DNA from: Haemophilus sputorum CCUG 13788
GTDB lineage: Bacteria; Pseudomonadota; Gammaproteobacteria; Enterobacterales; Pasteurellaceae
Assembly: GCF_000238795.1 (NCBI RefSeq)
Contig: NZ_AFNK01000006.1
Span: 91,830 to 155,829, forward strand
Reading direction: 5' to 3'
DNA: 64,000 bases
Of the stretch, positions 21,175-31,429 are shown in pieces. Every line of letters starts with the position of its first letter. The first letter of the stretch is position 1. Under the pieces are notes generated by a model. It saw nothing but the letters and a program-made list of their open reading frames with translations. It searched no databases and was not told where the DNA came from. A program made the position numbers and the translations under genes.

Positions 21175-21187
21175 GAATGGCATTCAC
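21173..21187. promoter_or_regulatory. Perfect palindrome GTGAATGgCATTCAC at the leuC transcript start
   Basis: 7+1+7 perfect inverted repeat overlapping the -10 end and the predicted +1, the classic position for a repressor operator. The regulator is unknown. Confidence 0.45.
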
Positions 21188-21233
21188 ACAAGCGGTGATT
21201 TTTGCAAAATTTTTTGCATATTCCACCGCTTGT
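21188..21233. repeat. Inverted uptake-sequence pair in the leuC leader
   Basis: ACAAGCGGTG (21188-21197) and CACCGCTTGT (21224-21233) form a perfect 10-bp stem, followed by TCTGTTT. It lies between the predicted promoter and leuC, so it could act as an early terminator or simply be tolerated. Confidence 0.65.
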
Positions 21234-21271
21234 TCTGTTTAAAATTCAATTGATTTAAAAGTGGGATTATT

Positions 21272-22681
21272 ATGGCAAAAACACTCTACGATAAACTTTT
21301 CGATGCACATGTCGTGTATGAAGCCGAAGGCGAAACACCTATTCTTTATATTAACCGCCACTTAATTCATGAAGTGACCAGCCCACAAGCATTCGACGGC
21401 TTACGCGTAGCTGGCCGCCAAGTTCGTCAAGTTAGCAAAACTTTCGGTACGATGGACCACAGCATTTCTACCCAAGTGCGCGATGTCAATCAACTAGAAG
21501 GCCAAGCAAAAATTCAAGTACTGGAATTAGCCAAAAACTGCGAAGCAACGGGGATTTCGTTATTTGATATGCAAACCAAACAGCAAGGGATCGTCCATGT
21601 TATGGGGCCAGAACAAGGCTTAACCCTACCTGGGATGACCATTGTCTGTGGGGACTCTCACACCGCGACACACGGAGCATTCGGCGCGTTAGCCTTTGGT
21701 ATCGGAACTTCTGAAGTAGAACACGTTCTTGCCACCCAAACTTTAAAACAAGCTCGCGCAAAAAATATGAAAGTGGAAGTGCGCGGTAAAGTTGCGCCCG
21801 GCATCACTGCAAAAGATATTGTATTAGCCATTATCGGTAAAACCACAATGGCGGGTGGTACAGGCCATGTTGTGGAATTCTGTGGTGAAGCTATTCGTGA
21901 TCTTTCGATGGAAGGCCGCATGACGGTATGTAATATGGCGATTGAATTCGGTGCAAAAGCAGGCTTAATTGCGCCAGATGAAACGACTTTTGCATACTTA
22001 AAAGGTCGTCCGCACGCGCCAACTGGTCAGGATTGGGAAGATGCTGTCGCTTATTGGAAAACCTTAAAATCAGATGACGATGCTCACTTTGACAGCATCG
22101 TTGTGCTAGAAGCGAAAGATATTGCACCACAAGTGACTTGGGGGACAAACCCAGGGCAAGTTATTGGAATTGATGAACGCGTTCCAAACCCAGCAGAAAT
22201 GGCTGATCCAGTGACAAAAGCTTCGGCAGAAAAAGCATTAGCTTATATCGGTTTAGAAGCAGATACCGATTTCAAAAATGTTCCCGTTGATCAAGTCTTT
22301 ATCGGCTCTTGCACCAACTCCCGAATTGAAGATTTACGCGCAGCCGCAGCGGTCATGAAAGGCCGTAAAAAAGCGGATAATGTTAAACGTGTGTTAGTCG
22401 TTCCAGGCTCAGGTTTAGTTAAAGAGCAAGCCGAGAAAGAAGGGTTAGATAAAATCTTTATTGAGGCTGGTGCAGAATGGCGTAACCCAGGCTGCTCAAT
22501 GTGCTTAGGGATGAATGATGATCGTTTAGGTGAATGGGAACGCTGCGCTTCAACCTCTAACCGTAACTTTGAAGGCCGCCAAGGCCGTAATGGTCGCACT
22601 CACTTAGTTAGCCCAGCAATGGCAGCCGCTGCGGCAGTATTTGGTAAATTTGTTGATATTCGTGATGTAAAACTCAACTAA
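21272..22681 (+). CDS. leuC: 3-isopropylmalate dehydratase large subunit
   Basis: 469 residues. Aconitase-family enzyme that isomerises 2- to 3-isopropylmalate in leucine synthesis, with LeuD. The start [16 protein letters not shown] and motifs [41 protein letters not shown] and [11 protein letters not shown] supply the three cluster-binding cysteines. leuD follows after 26 nt. leuA and leuB are not adjacent, so the leucine genes are split in this genome or partly absent. Confidence 0.97.
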   Translation: MAKTLYDKLFDAHVVYEAEGETPILYINRHLIHEVTSPQAFDGLRVAGRQVRQVSKTFGTMDHSISTQVRDVNQLEGQAKIQVLELAKNCEATGISLFDMQTKQQGIVHVMGPEQGLTLPGMTIVCGDSHTATHGAFGALAFGIGTSEVEHVLATQTLKQARAKNMKVEVRGKVAPGITAKDIVLAIIGKTTMAGGTGHVVEFCGEAIRDLSMEGRMTVCNMAIEFGAKAGLIAPDETTFAYLKGRPHAPTGQDWEDAVAYWKTLKSDDDAHFDSIVVLEAKDIAPQVTWGTNPGQVIGIDERVPNPAEMADPVTKASAEKALAYIGLEADTDFKNVPVDQVFIGSCTNSRIEDLRAAAAVMKGRKKADNVKRVLVVPGSGLVKEQAEKEGLDKIFIEAGAEWRNPGCSMCLGMNDDRLGEWERCASTSNRNFEGRQGRNGRTHLVSPAMAAAAAVFGKFVDIRDVKLN

Positions 22682-22707
22682 CCCTCAGATAAGAAAGGAT
22701 AAGAAAA

Positions 22708-23310
22708 ATGGCAGGTATTAAACAACATTCAGGCTTAGTGGTTCCACTTGATGCAGCAAACGTAGATACGGATGCAATCATTCCAAAGCAATTCTTACAA
22801 GCAATTACTCGCGTAGGTTTTGGGAAACATTTATTTCACGAATGGCGCTATTTAGATGCGGCAGAAACCCAGCCAAATCCAGATTTTGTGCTCAATTTTC
22901 CACAATATCAAGGCGCGACTATTTTATTAGCGCGTAAAAATTTAGGTTGTGGTTCTTCACGCGAACACGCACCATGGGCATTAGCTGACTACGGTTTTAA
23001 AGTGATGATTGCCCCAAGCTTTGCAGATATTTTCTACAATAACAGCCTAAACAACCATATGTTGCCAATTCGTTTAAGCGAAGAGGAAGTGGAAGAGATT
23101 TTCCAATGGGTGTGGGCAAATGAAGGCAAGCAAATTCATGTCGATTTAGAAGCCATGACAGTGACCGTTGGCGAAAAAGTATATCATTTTGAATTAGATG
23201 AATTCCGCCGCCACTGCCTATTAAACGGCTTAGATAACATCGGCTTAACCCTTCAACATGAAGATGCGATTGCTGCTTACGAGAAAAACATTCCCGCATT
23301 TCTTCGCTAA
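22708..23310 (+). CDS. leuD: 3-isopropylmalate dehydratase small subunit
   Basis: 200 residues, normal for the family (E. coli 201). Forms the LeuCD heterodimer; provides the swivelling domain with substrate-recognition loop. Recognised by [20 protein letters not shown] at the N-terminus and [20 protein letters not shown] in the middle. SD AAGGA is 9 nt upstream. A bidirectional terminator separates it from convergent uvrD. Confidence 0.97.
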   Translation: MAGIKQHSGLVVPLDAANVDTDAIIPKQFLQAITRVGFGKHLFHEWRYLDAAETQPNPDFVLNFPQYQGATILLARKNLGCGSSREHAPWALADYGFKVMIAPSFADIFYNNSLNNHMLPIRLSEEEVEEIFQWVWANEGKQIHVDLEAMTVTVGEKVYHFELDEFRRHCLLNGLDNIGLTLQHEDAIAAYEKNIPAFLR

Positions 23311-23327
23311 GTTAAACATTAAGCATC

Positions 23328-23366
23328 AAAAAGCCCCAAATCAAATTGATCTGGGGCTTTCCCGTT
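23328..23366. terminator. Bidirectional terminator between leuD and uvrD
   Basis: AGCCCCAAATCA and TGATCTGGGGCT pair over 12 bp with a single mismatch; T-rich runs follow on both strands (stronger on the minus strand, CTTTTTGAT). Confidence 0.85.
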
Positions 23367-23377
23367 TTATTGGCTTA

Positions 23378-25594
23378 TCACGATAACTTTTCTAATGGCG
23401 CCATTTTTGCAATCAGCCATTTAATGCCATTGCCTTGGAAAGCAATCTGCAGGCGTGTTGCCTCACCACTCCCTTCAACGTTGACAATGGTGCCTTGCCC
23501 AAATTTCGGGTGCATCACTTTTTGCCCCATCTTCCAGCTGCTATCATGGAGAATGGAAGCGGTCGTTTTTGCGACCTGTTTTGCAAATATGTTATTTTGT
23601 ACAAAACTCGCAGCACGGTTAATGTTACCACGTAAGCGAATTTCACGAATATGCGCTTCTGGGAGCTCTTCAATAAAACGTGATGCCACATGGCGCTCTT
23701 CTTTGCCATATAAACGGCGTAATTCCGCATAGCTAATGGTTAATTTGCGTTTAGCACGCGTAATACCTACATAAGCAAGACGGCGTTCTTCTTGCAATCG
23801 CCCTTCATCAAAACTCATGCCACTTGGGAAAATACCTTCTTCAACGCCCACCATGAACACGCGCGGAAATTCCAAACCTTTTGCTGAATGTAGCGTCATC
23901 AGTTCCACATAGTCTTGGTTCGGAGAGGCTTGCGCTTCGCCGGCTTCCAACGAAGCATGGGTTAAAAAAGCGGTTAAATCAGAAAGATCTTCTGCTTCAT
24001 CCGGTTTAGTAAATTGCTTTGTGGCCGTCACTAACTCTTCCAAGTTTTCAATGCGGACTTCGCCCTTTTCACCTTTTTCTTGCTGATACATCTCATACAA
24101 GCCCGATTTTTTGATTACAAAATCAGTCTGTTCAGATAAATTCATCTGTTCGGTTTCTTGATCGAGCGCATTAATTAAATCTACAAAACGCAACAAGGCA
24201 TTCGCTGCTCTGCCTGATAATAACTCTTCATTTACCGCCACTTGAATTGCTTGCCATAGTGTAATTTGACGATCACGCACCAGCTGGCGAATGGTTTCTA
24301 ACGTGCGCTCCCCAATACCACGCGGCGGGGTGTTAATGACACGCTCGAAAGCAGCATCATCAAAACGGTTACTAATCAAGCGCAAATAGGCTAATGCATC
24401 TTTAATCTCTTGGCGTTCAAAAAAGCGCATTCCCCCATAAATGCGGTAAGGAATATTTGCTTGAATCAGCGCTTCTTCAATCACACGTGATTGACTATTG
24501 CTCCGATAAAGCACAGCACATTCAGATAATTCGCCCTCATCTTCTTTCCACTGTTTAATTTGTGCAGCCACAAAACGCGCTTCATCCAATTCGTTAAACG
24601 CGCAATAAATTTCAACTGGGTCACCATCACCACTTTCCGTCCAAAGATTTTTCCCCAAGCGGTTATCATTATTGGCGATTAACTTATTGGCAGCGGAAAG
24701 AATATGCCCTGTGGAACGATAATTTTGCTCAAGACGAATAGTCTCTGCCTGTTGGTAATCGTTTAAAAAACGCTGAATATTTTCAACTTGCGCACCACGC
24801 CAACCATAGATAGATTGGTCATCATCGCCCACAATCATCACTTTGCCGGTTTGCCCCGCCAATAAATGAATCAGGTCATACTGAATGTTGTTGGTATCTT
24901 GAAACTCATCAATCAAAATATGTTGGAAACGTTGCTGATAGCGTTGCAAAATCAATTTATTGTGTTTTAGCAATTCATAAGCGCGAATCAATAATTCCGC
25001 GAAATCCAACAAGCCTGCTCGATCACAAGCCTCTTGGTACAAACGATAAATTTCAACTAATTTTTTCTCATTCGGATCGTTGTGGTGATCAATATCTTTG
25101 GCACGCTTGCCTTTATCCTTTTGCGCATTGATATACCACGCGACATGCTTCGGTGGAAAATTTTTCTCATCAATATTATGTAGCTTGAGTAAGCGTTTAA
25201 TCAGGCGTTGCTGATCTTCCGTATCCATAATTTGGAAATCTTGTGGCAAGTTGGCGTCCAAATAATGCGCGCGCAACAAACGGTTTGCAATGCTATGGAA
25301 AGTCCCTACCCACATTCCAAATAGACGTCCGCCACTCATGTGATCTTCTGCAGTTTGTGCTAACGTATATTCAATTCGATGACGCATTTCCGCTGCCGCT
25401 TTATTGGTAAAAGTCACGGCTAAAATGTTCGATTCTGGCACATTCTCCACGCCAATTAACCACGCAATACGGTGAGTAAGCACGCGTGTTTTGCCAGAGC
25501 CTGCCCCTGCAAGTACTAAATAATTACCAATCGGGGCAGCAACTGCTTCACGTTGCTTATCGTTCAGCCCGTCTAAGAGTAAAGAAAAATCCAT
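23378..25594 (-). CDS. uvrD: DNA helicase II UvrD
   Basis: 738 residues. Superfamily 1A 3'-5' helicase used in mismatch and nucleotide-excision repair. Motif I GAGSGKT (residues about 31-37), Q-motif LNDKQREAV, Walker B VGDDDQSIYGWRGA, LEQNYRS and the motif V-VI region VELMTLHSAKGLEFPRVF ... ERRLAYVGITRAK. The length and Tudor-like C-terminal end (VMHPKFGQGTIVNVEG) favour UvrD over Rep. It follows the lolCDE terminator, so it is probably a separate transcript. Confidence 0.96.
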   Translation of the reverse strand: MDFSLLLDGLNDKQREAVAAPIGNYLVLAGAGSGKTRVLTHRIAWLIGVENVPESNILAVTFTNKAAAEMRHRIEYTLAQTAEDHMSGGRLFGMWVGTFHSIANRLLRAHYLDANLPQDFQIMDTEDQQRLIKRLLKLHNIDEKNFPPKHVAWYINAQKDKGKRAKDIDHHNDPNEKKLVEIYRLYQEACDRAGLLDFAELLIRAYELLKHNKLILQRYQQRFQHILIDEFQDTNNIQYDLIHLLAGQTGKVMIVGDDDQSIYGWRGAQVENIQRFLNDYQQAETIRLEQNYRSTGHILSAANKLIANNDNRLGKNLWTESGDGDPVEIYCAFNELDEARFVAAQIKQWKEDEGELSECAVLYRSNSQSRVIEEALIQANIPYRIYGGMRFFERQEIKDALAYLRLISNRFDDAAFERVINTPPRGIGERTLETIRQLVRDRQITLWQAIQVAVNEELLSGRAANALLRFVDLINALDQETEQMNLSEQTDFVIKKSGLYEMYQQEKGEKGEVRIENLEELVTATKQFTKPDEAEDLSDLTAFLTHASLEAGEAQASPNQDYVELMTLHSAKGLEFPRVFMVGVEEGIFPSGMSFDEGRLQEERRLAYVGITRAKRKLTISYAELRRLYGKEERHVASRFIEELPEAHIREIRLRGNINRAASFVQNNIFAKQVAKTTASILHDSSWKMGQKVMHPKFGQGTIVNVEGSGEATRLQIAFQGNGIKWLIAKMAPLEKLS

Positions 25595-25671
25595 GATGAA
25601 ACCTATCTATTGTATTTTTATCCATTATATCGCAAGCGGTCGTTTTTTTGAAATTTTTTGCAAATCCCACA

Positions 25672-25699
25672 AAGAAAAAGCCATTCTTTCGAATGGCTT
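25672..25699 (-). terminator. Terminator after lolCDE
   Basis: AAGCCATTC and GAATGGCTT form a 9-bp stem with a TTTC/GAAA tetraloop; read on the minus strand, TTTTCTTTG follows. Confidence 0.85.
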
Positions 25700-25703
25700 A
25701 AAA

Positions 25704-26954
25704 TCAATGTCCGCTTAAGACCTGCGCAGGAGAAAGTTTTGCAGCACGCGATGCCGGATAGAGGCTCGCACACAAACTTAGCACGAGAGTGGCAAGTAAT
25801 ACATAAACAATATCTTGCCAATGTAATTCGCTTGGAAGGAAATCAATAAAGTAGATACCATCTGAAAGCAATTTAACCCCGAAGAATTGTTCTAAAGATT
25901 TGATAATTGCGGTTAAATTTAGTGCCAGCAATACGCCTAAAATTAAGCCAATTACTGCACCTTTCATACCTGAAATCAGTCCATACCAAAGGAAAATCTG
26001 CTTAATAAAACGATTATTAGCACCCAGCGTACGCATAATCGCAATATCTCCTTGCTTGTCTTTTACTGCCATAATTAAAGTGGAAATAATATTAAAACAA
26101 GCCACGCCAATCACTAATACCATTGCAATATACATCACCGCACGAATCAGCTGAATGTCGTTATACATATAGCCAAATTTGTCTATCCAAGTATTGAGAT
26201 AAAGTGGTTGCTCAAAAGCATTTAACTCAGGGAGCGCCAGTTGATTAACCGCAAACGGCGATTTTAAAGAAAGCTCAACCCCTGAAATTTCTTGAGGGCT
26301 ATATTCCAACAGCTCTTGTGCTTTGGTTAATGGCAATAACGCATAACTGTGGTCTAGCTGCCCTTCTAATTTCAAAATACCCGTTACTGGCAAACTAAAA
26401 CGTAACGGCTGGGCTAATTTACCATCTTCAGTCGGTTGCGGAAGTAATAAAGTAACTTCATCGCCTGCTTCAACCGATAAATCTTTAGCAATACCTGCAC
26501 CTAAAATAAGCCCACCCTCTTGGTGAAACGCTTGCCATTGTTCTGCCGGAATATAATGACTTAATTGGCTCACTTGGTCTTGCTTTTTCGGGTCAACTCC
26601 ACGCACTTGTGCAATTTTAAGTTGGCTACCGTTTTCAATCAGTCCAGTAAAACTCACGAATGGCGAAACAGCGCTCACATTCGGATTCTCGCTAACTAAT
26701 TTCTCTAAACGCTCCCCCGCCTGAATTGGCACATTTTCATTTCCATTGTAAGAATAGAGTTCCACGTGTGGCACAACAGAAAGTACGCGCTGATTAAGCT
26801 CACGCTCAAAACCATTCATCGCACTTAAACCAATAATCAACACGGCAACCCCAAGCGCAATCCCTACGCTTGAAAAAAGAGAGATTAGTGAAACAAGGCG
26901 GTTTTTCTGCTTGCCTCGCTGATACCGCCAGCTAATAAAAAATGGGGTATTCAT
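25704..26954 (-). CDS. lolE: Lipoprotein-releasing ABC transporter permease LolE
   Basis: 416 residues. LolCDE extracts outer-membrane lipoproteins from the inner membrane and gives them to LolA. Four helices: one N-terminal (about 25-48, after the conserved cytoplasmic FISWRYQRGKQKNRLVSLIS), a large periplasmic domain, then three C-terminal helices. Third in lolC-lolD-lolE order and more like LolE than LolC. The ATG overlaps the lolD stop by one base (TAATG). Confidence 0.93.
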   Translation of the reverse strand: MNTPFFISWRYQRGKQKNRLVSLISLFSSVGIALGVAVLIIGLSAMNGFERELNQRVLSVVPHVELYSYNGNENVPIQAGERLEKLVSENPNVSAVSPFVSFTGLIENGSQLKIAQVRGVDPKKQDQVSQLSHYIPAEQWQAFHQEGGLILGAGIAKDLSVEAGDEVTLLLPQPTEDGKLAQPLRFSLPVTGILKLEGQLDHSYALLPLTKAQELLEYSPQEISGVELSLKSPFAVNQLALPELNAFEQPLYLNTWIDKFGYMYNDIQLIRAVMYIAMVLVIGVACFNIISTLIMAVKDKQGDIAIMRTLGANNRFIKQIFLWYGLISGMKGAVIGLILGVLLALNLTAIIKSLEQFFGVKLLSDGIYFIDFLPSELHWQDIVYVLLATLVLSLCASLYPASRAAKLSPAQVLSGH

Positions 26955-27634
26955 TAGGCTTCCTCAGTTAAAATACCATCACGCATGACAAAACGACGAG
27001 AGAGTTTTTGCGCGAGATTCAAATCGTGTGTCACTAATAAGAAGGCAATATTTTGCTCATGATTTAGCTGTTTGATTAAATCGAAAATACTTTCTGTAGT
27101 TTTCTGATCTAAGTTCCCTGTAGGTTCATCTGCCAATACAAGCGATGGGTTATTGACTAAAGCACGCGCAATTGCAACCCGTTGGCGCTCACCACCTGAA
27201 AGAGCCGATGGACGATGCGTAATTCGATGTGATAATCCGACCGCTTGTAGCATTTTCTCAGCACGATCTGCCGCTTCGCTTTTGTTCTGACGCCCGATTA
27301 ACATCGGCATCATGACATTTTCCAGCGCCGTAAAATCTGCCATCAAATGATGGAATTGATAAACGAAGCCTAAATAGCGATTACGCAAATCGGCTAACTG
27401 ATTGGCACTCAATTTTTGTAACGATTGATCCGCAATCCAAACCTCGCCAGCACTCGGTTGGTCTAAGCCACCTAAACTATGTAGTAAGGTACTTTTACCT
27501 GAACCAGAACTCCCAACGATTGCCACTAGCTCACCTTTTTCCATCGAAAAAGAAACATTTTTTAATACTTGAACTTGCTGTTCGCCTTCTTCATAAAACT
27601 TGCTGATATTTTCACAGCGCAATAATGTTGTCAT
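26954..27634 (-). CDS. lolD: Lipoprotein-releasing ATP-binding protein LolD
   Basis: 226 residues. ATPase of LolCDE. Walker [11 protein letters not shown]-loop region, ABC signature [15 protein letters not shown], Walker [13 protein letters not shown] and H-loop LLVTHDL are all intact. Length fits the family (233 in E. coli). It lies 15 nt downstream of lolC and is coupled to lolE by a one-base stop/start overlap. Confidence 0.96.
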   Translation of the reverse strand: MTTLLRCENISKFYEEGEQQVQVLKNVSFSMEKGELVAIVGSSGSGKSTLLHSLGGLDQPSAGEVWIADQSLQKLSANQLADLRNRYLGFVYQFHHLMADFTALENVMMPMLIGRQNKSEAADRAEKMLQAVGLSHRITHRPSALSGGERQRVAIARALVNNPSLVLADEPTGNLDQKTTESIFDLIKQLNHEQNIAFLLVTHDLNLAQKLSRRFVMRDGILTEEA

Positions 27635-27649
27635 GGTTTAGCCTTTTTA

Positions 27650-28822
27650 TTATTCATATCTTAACGCCTGCGCAGGTTCAATTTTTGCTGCGCGGTAGGC
27701 TGGGTAAAGGGTGCAGAGCAGTGATAATCCAATCGAGCTTGTAATAATCACTGCAACTTGTGTACTCGAAATTTCTGTCGGTAAAAGCAGCATTGGGTTA
27801 AAGAGTGCAACAATTTGGTCTAAGTAGTGGCTAATTAACACGCCTAGCCCACCACCAATAAATGCGCCAATGACACCCACAATGGCTCCTTGGAAAACAA
27901 AAATGGCCATAACCGATCTTTTCTTAAGCCCTTGAGTTTGTAAAATGGCGATCTCACCTTGTTTATCCACCACCATCAGACTTAATGAAGTCACAATATT
28001 AGAAATTGCAACAATAATAATTAGGCTAATCAATAACCCCATCATATTTTTTTCCATCCGGACAGCTTGGAAAAACTCACCTTTTTGTTCACGCCAGTCG
28101 CTAATTTGGTAATGTGCTTCATCAAAAGTTTGTGCAAGTTCTGTTACTTGGAATGGGTCTTGCAAGAATAAGCGCACGCCTTGTACTTCTTCAGGCGCAA
28201 TACGAAGAAGACGCCCTACATCCGTCAAATTCGCAAATAGCGTATATTCGCTGGCACTGCTTTGACTTGGATAGATACCCGAAATTTCAAATAAACGCTG
28301 AACTGGAATTCTTCCCATTGGCGTATATTGGCTATTCTCGGTAATCATCAAACGAATTTTCTCGCCTATACTTAAATTTAGTTTATGCGCTAATTGGCTA
28401 CCGATAAGTACCTTAAATTCACCTGCGGGCAAACGCTCAGCAACTGCTTGTTCATCTAGCAGAGGATCGTCTTCTGCTTTCGTCACACCAATTAGCTGCC
28501 CTGCTTGAATACCACTTTGGCTTTGAATAATGACATTCGCACGGTTAATCGCCGTGCTTTTTTGCACAAAATCTGGCAGGGTTAATTTTTCATTCTGCGT
28601 AAAATGTCCTTCTTGCGGGGCAATAATGGCATGCGGTAAATGGGAAAGGAGATTGCGCTTTTGCATATTTTCTAAACCGTTCATCACGGAAAGTACAATC
28701 ACAAGCGCCATCACACCTAGCGTAATACCAAGGCTGGCGAGGTTAGTTACCAAACGCCCGAAACGGTCGGCGCTTTTCGTGCGCCAATAACGAAAGGCAA
28801 TAAATAAAGGGGTTAAATTCAT
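27650..28822 (-). CDS. lolC: Lipoprotein-releasing ABC transporter permease LolC
   Basis: 390 residues from the ATG at 28822 (MNLTPLFIAFRYWRTKSADR); an in-frame upstream start would add eight residues not seen in LolC. The FRYWRTKSADRFGRLVTNLA and GITLGVMALVIVLSVMNGLE pattern is typical of LolC. One N-terminal and three C-terminal helices flank the periplasmic domain. First gene of lolCDE; the 93-nt upstream gap contains an inverted uptake-sequence pair. Confidence 0.94.
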   Translation of the reverse strand: MNLTPLFIAFRYWRTKSADRFGRLVTNLASLGITLGVMALVIVLSVMNGLENMQKRNLLSHLPHAIIAPQEGHFTQNEKLTLPDFVQKSTAINRANVIIQSQSGIQAGQLIGVTKAEDDPLLDEQAVAERLPAGEFKVLIGSQLAHKLNLSIGEKIRLMITENSQYTPMGRIPVQRLFEISGIYPSQSSASEYTLFANLTDVGRLLRIAPEEVQGVRLFLQDPFQVTELAQTFDEAHYQISDWREQKGEFFQAVRMEKNMMGLLISLIIIVAISNIVTSLSLMVVDKQGEIAILQTQGLKKRSVMAIFVFQGAIVGVIGAFIGGGLGVLISHYLDQIVALFNPMLLLPTEISSTQVAVIITSSIGLSLLCTLYPAYRAAKIEPAQALRYE

Positions 28823-28841
28823 ATTTCTGGTCATAAAATAA

Positions 28842-28901
28842 AACAAGCGGTCAAATTATACTGAATTTTTGCAAAACTCTGCATAAAAATAACCGCTTGT
28901 T
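28842..28901 (-). terminator. Uptake-sequence pair between grxD and lolC
   Basis: AACAAGCGGT (28842-28851) and ACCGCTTGTT (28892-28901) form a 10-bp stem; the minus-strand reading continues TTATTTTATG, giving a plausible terminator for grxD. Confidence 0.6.
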
Positions 28902-28915
28902 TTGAGGGAGATAAA

Positions 28916-29242
28916 TTAAGCCGGATGACGCTCAGCGACTTCTTTTAATAAGCTTTGTAATTCGCCTTTTTGTGCCATTTCTAAAACAATGTCACAACCA
29001 CCCACTAATTCGCCTTCTACCCATAATTGTGGGAAAGTTGGCCAGTTTGCAAATTTTGGTAATTCTGCACGAATATCTGGGTTAGTTAAAATATCTACAT
29101 AACCAAATGGTACTTGGCAGCTAATCACTGCTTCTACTGCACGTGCAGAGAAACCACATGAAGGGAATTTTGGAGAACCTTTCATGTAAAGTAAAATTGG
29201 GTTCTCGCTAATTTGTTTTTTGATTTTTTCAATCGTTTCCAT
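28916..29242 (-). CDS. grxD: Monothiol glutaredoxin, Grx4 family
   Basis: 108 residues. Grx4-type proteins bind a [2Fe-2S] cluster as a glutathione-ligated dimer and take part in iron-sulfur trafficking. The CGFS active site lies at about residues 29-32 (PSCGFSARAVE), after the conserved Lys in LYMKGSP, and WPTFPQLWVEGELVGGCD gives the glutathione-binding part. It lies between recR and lolC on the minus strand. Confidence 0.96.
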   Translation of the reverse strand: METIEKIKKQISENPILLYMKGSPKFPSCGFSARAVEAVISCQVPFGYVDILTNPDIRAELPKFANWPTFPQLWVEGELVGGCDIVLEMAQKGELQSLLKEVAERHPA

Positions 29243-29302
29243 TGTTACCTCTAAGGATTATCTAAAAAATAGCCGAGTGATTGTATCAGATTTTATTAAG
29301 AA

Positions 29303-29908
29303 CTAAAGTGCAATCTCTCGTCTACCCGTAAATGCATGAGAAAGGGTCGTCCCATCTACCATTTCTAATGAACCACCAACCGGCACACCGTGCGCAATAC
29401 GACTGGTTTTCACATTATATTGATGACACATTTCTGCAATATAATTGGCAGTTGCATCACCTTCAATGGTTGGATTCGTCGCTAAAATCACTTCATGGAA
29501 AGATTCATGCTCTAAGCGCTGTTGTAATAAATCTAACCCGATTTCGCGTGGCCCAATACCATCAATCGGCGACAAATGTCCCATCAATACAAAATAACGT
29601 CCTGAAAATTGACCGGTTTGCTCAATCACTTGAATATCTTCCGGCATTTCCACAACACAAAGCTGTCCGCTCATTTGACGACGCGGATTCTTGCAGATGT
29701 TACATTCCTCTTCTTCGGTGAAGGTACGGCAACTTTGGCAATGCCCAATATGGGTCATAGCTTCATGCAACGCTTTAGCAAGGTTCACGCCCCCTGCACG
29801 ATTGCGTTGCAGCAGATGAAATGCCATTCGCTGAGCCGATTTTGGCCCCACTCCCGGCAATGCCCGCAAGGCTTCCATCAAATTTTCAAGTAAAGGACTG
29901 GTTTGCAT
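29303..29908 (-). CDS. recR: Recombination protein RecR
   Basis: 201 residues. RecFOR-pathway clamp protein that helps load RecA on gapped DNA. N-terminal helix-hairpin-helix ([20 protein letters not shown]), four-cysteine zinc finger ([16 protein letters not shown]), Toprim domain ([10 protein letters not shown] ...) and the C-terminal region [20 protein letters not shown]. Length equals E. coli RecR. dnaX is not next to it, unlike in many genomes. Confidence 0.96.
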   Translation of the reverse strand: MQTSPLLENLMEALRALPGVGPKSAQRMAFHLLQRNRAGGVNLAKALHEAMTHIGHCQSCRTFTEEEECNICKNPRRQMSGQLCVVEMPEDIQVIEQTGQFSGRYFVLMGHLSPIDGIGPREIGLDLLQQRLEHESFHEVILATNPTIEGDATANYIAEMCHQYNVKTSRIAHGVPVGGSLEMVDGTTLSHAFTGRREIAL

Positions 29909-29940
29909 AAAATTTTACCGACAAAACAAAACGGCACATT

Positions 29941-30936
29941 CTAGTGCTTTTCACCCAATTTTGCTACTTTTTCCAAGATAGGTTGAAGCAAACAAGCGGT
30001 CGATTTTTCAGAAAATTTTGCAGAAACCGGCACATACCACCAATTAGATTGCGCAAAGGCTTGGCACTTCACGGCATCTTTTTCTGTCATCAATAACGGT
30101 GTGTCAACTTCAGCTAATGCCTGTAATTGTTTAAGTTCAAAAGGTTGATGATCAGCAAAACCTACTTCATCACGCAATCGAATGCCTAAGCCTTTTAACA
30201 TTTCAAAAAAGCGTGGGGGGTGACCAATCCCTGCAATCGCAACGCAAGGCGTTTTAGTAAATTCGGTTAATAAACGGCGTTCGTGGGTCACAAGATTGAC
30301 TGCCCATTCAGGTTCTAATGTCATGAAATGTTCGCCAGTTTGCGGCTGCCCACCGTTGCAAATGACTGCTTGCACCTGTTTGAGTCTACTCGGTAGCTCA
30401 CGCAGCCCACCTGCTGGCAGTAAAAAACCGTTACCAAAACGGCGCACGCCATCAACAACAACCCATTCAATATCGCGTGCGAGCGCATAATGTTGCAAAC
30501 CATCATCTGCAATAATCAAATCCAGCGGAAACTGACTGAGCAATAGCTCAATACTTTGGCGGCGATTTGGTGATATTGCTAATGCCACGCCTGTTCGCTG
30601 TACAATGAGCACAGGCTCATCACCCACCATTTCGGCAGAGCTTGAATTTGTGACTAACTGCGGAAACTGTTTTGTTTTACCGCCATAGCCACGAGAAATA
30701 ACGCCTACCCTTATGCCTTTTGCCTGCAGCTGTTCTACTAGCCAAACAACGACTGGCGTTTTACCATTTCCCCCGACGGAAATATTCCCCACAACCAATA
30801 CAGGTACAGGAGCACGGTAAGATTTCAAAATATTTTTCTGATATAACCATCGGCGTGTTTGGCTAATCAGCCAAAAAAGCATGGAAAGGGGCGAAAGCAG
30901 CCAAGTCAGTACAGATTTTGTTTGCCAAAGTTTCAT
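29941..30936 (-). CDS. lpxK: Tetraacyldisaccharide 4'-kinase LpxK
   Basis: 331 residues. Phosphorylates the 4' position of the lipid A disaccharide at the inner membrane. N-terminal membrane anchor ([20 protein letters not shown]), P-loop [18 protein letters not shown] and the catalytic region [12 protein letters not shown]. Normally found behind msbA; here it follows an XRE-type regulator gene with a one-base stop/start overlap (TAATG), so translation of the two is likely coupled. Confidence 0.95.
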   Translation of the reverse strand: MKLWQTKSVLTWLLSPLSMLFWLISQTRRWLYQKNILKSYRAPVPVLVVGNISVGGNGKTPVVVWLVEQLQAKGIRVGVISRGYGGKTKQFPQLVTNSSSAEMVGDEPVLIVQRTGVALAISPNRRQSIELLLSQFPLDLIIADDGLQHYALARDIEWVVVDGVRRFGNGFLLPAGGLRELPSRLKQVQAVICNGGQPQTGEHFMTLEPEWAVNLVTHERRLLTEFTKTPCVAIAGIGHPPRFFEMLKGLGIRLRDEVGFADHQPFELKQLQALAEVDTPLLMTEKDAVKCQAFAQSNWWYVPVSAKFSEKSTACLLQPILEKVAKLGEKH

Positions 30937-31295
30937 TATTTTTTTAATGTCTCGATCATTTCACGCAGTAACAATAATTCGCGTTTTTGATTTTCAATAA
31001 TTTCGTTTTTATGTGCGAGCAATTCCTCTTTATGCAAAAGAATCAGCCTAAGTGTTTCAGTTTCTTGATCCGCGTTGCGTGCATAAAGGTTTCCTTCTTC
31101 ACCATAAGATAATAATTGGCAAATATGCATGCCAAAAATTTCGGCAATTTGCTCAAGTCGAGGCAAATTAGACAGCGTTTCGCCTCGCTCTATTTTGGCA
31201 TAGCCTTTTGTTGTCATATTCAGCTTCTGCGCCATTTCTTCTTGGGTCCATTGGCGCACTTCACGAAGCTGTTTAATTTTTTCATTGATTTTCAT
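30936..31295 (-). CDS. XRE-family helix-turn-helix regulator
   Basis: 119 residues from the ATG at 31295 ([20 protein letters not shown]); a longer frame to 31379 would read through the operator candidates and is rejected. HTH_3 domain at about residues 7-62 ([23 protein letters not shown]). The C-terminal half (about 75-119) is rich in Leu, Glu and Lys with heptad spacing and is a likely coiled-coil dimerisation segment. Overlaps lpxK by one base. Two inverted repeats lie in the 134-nt divergent gap before the DUF805 gene, suggesting autoregulation. Confidence 0.88.
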   Translation of the reverse strand: MKINEKIKQLREVRQWTQEEMAQKLNMTTKGYAKIERGETLSNLPRLEQIAEIFGMHICQLLSYGEEGNLYARNADQETETLRLILLHKEELLAHKNEIIENQKRELLLLREMIETLKK

Positions 31296-31330
31296 ATCAA
31301 ACACCCACAAACTGTAGAGCAAAGGATAAC

Positions 31331-31353
31331 ATTTGTTCCCTAAAGGAGCAAAT
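31331..31353. promoter_or_regulatory. Inverted repeat, candidate XRE operator 1
   Basis: ATTTGTTCC-ctaaa-GGAGCAAAT: 9-base arms with one G/T mismatch around 5 nt, 36 nt upstream of the xre start. Confidence 0.45.
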
Positions 31354-31357
31354 TTGT

Positions 31358-31382
31358 GGATTGTATCCTTTTCATACAATCC
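31358..31382. promoter_or_regulatory. Perfect inverted repeat GGATTGTAT/ATACAATCC, candidate operator 2
   Basis: Perfect 9-bp arms (31358-31366 and 31374-31382) around 7 nt, adjacent to repeat 1 and between the divergent xre and DUF805 genes. Confidence 0.5.
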
Positions 31383-31429
31383 TTAGAATACTGCCTTCTT
31401 TAACTCTACTATTATCACGAGGTTTTATT

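Larger units (their letters stand above)
20940..21271. other. Regulatory region upstream of leuCD
   Basis: 332 nt without a gene. From left to right it holds: a perfect 7+3+7 inverted repeat (21057-21073), a candidate promoter (21146-21174), a perfect 7+1+7 palindrome over the predicted transcript start (21173-21187) and an inverted uptake-sequence pair (21188-21233). The acylphosphatase promoter must also lie in its left part. No Leu-rich leader peptide was found. Confidence 0.6.

Noticed and set aside
30936..31379. Longer start for the XRE regulator
   Set aside because: The extra 28 residues would be encoded by the inverted repeats of the promoter region and do not resemble a protein domain.
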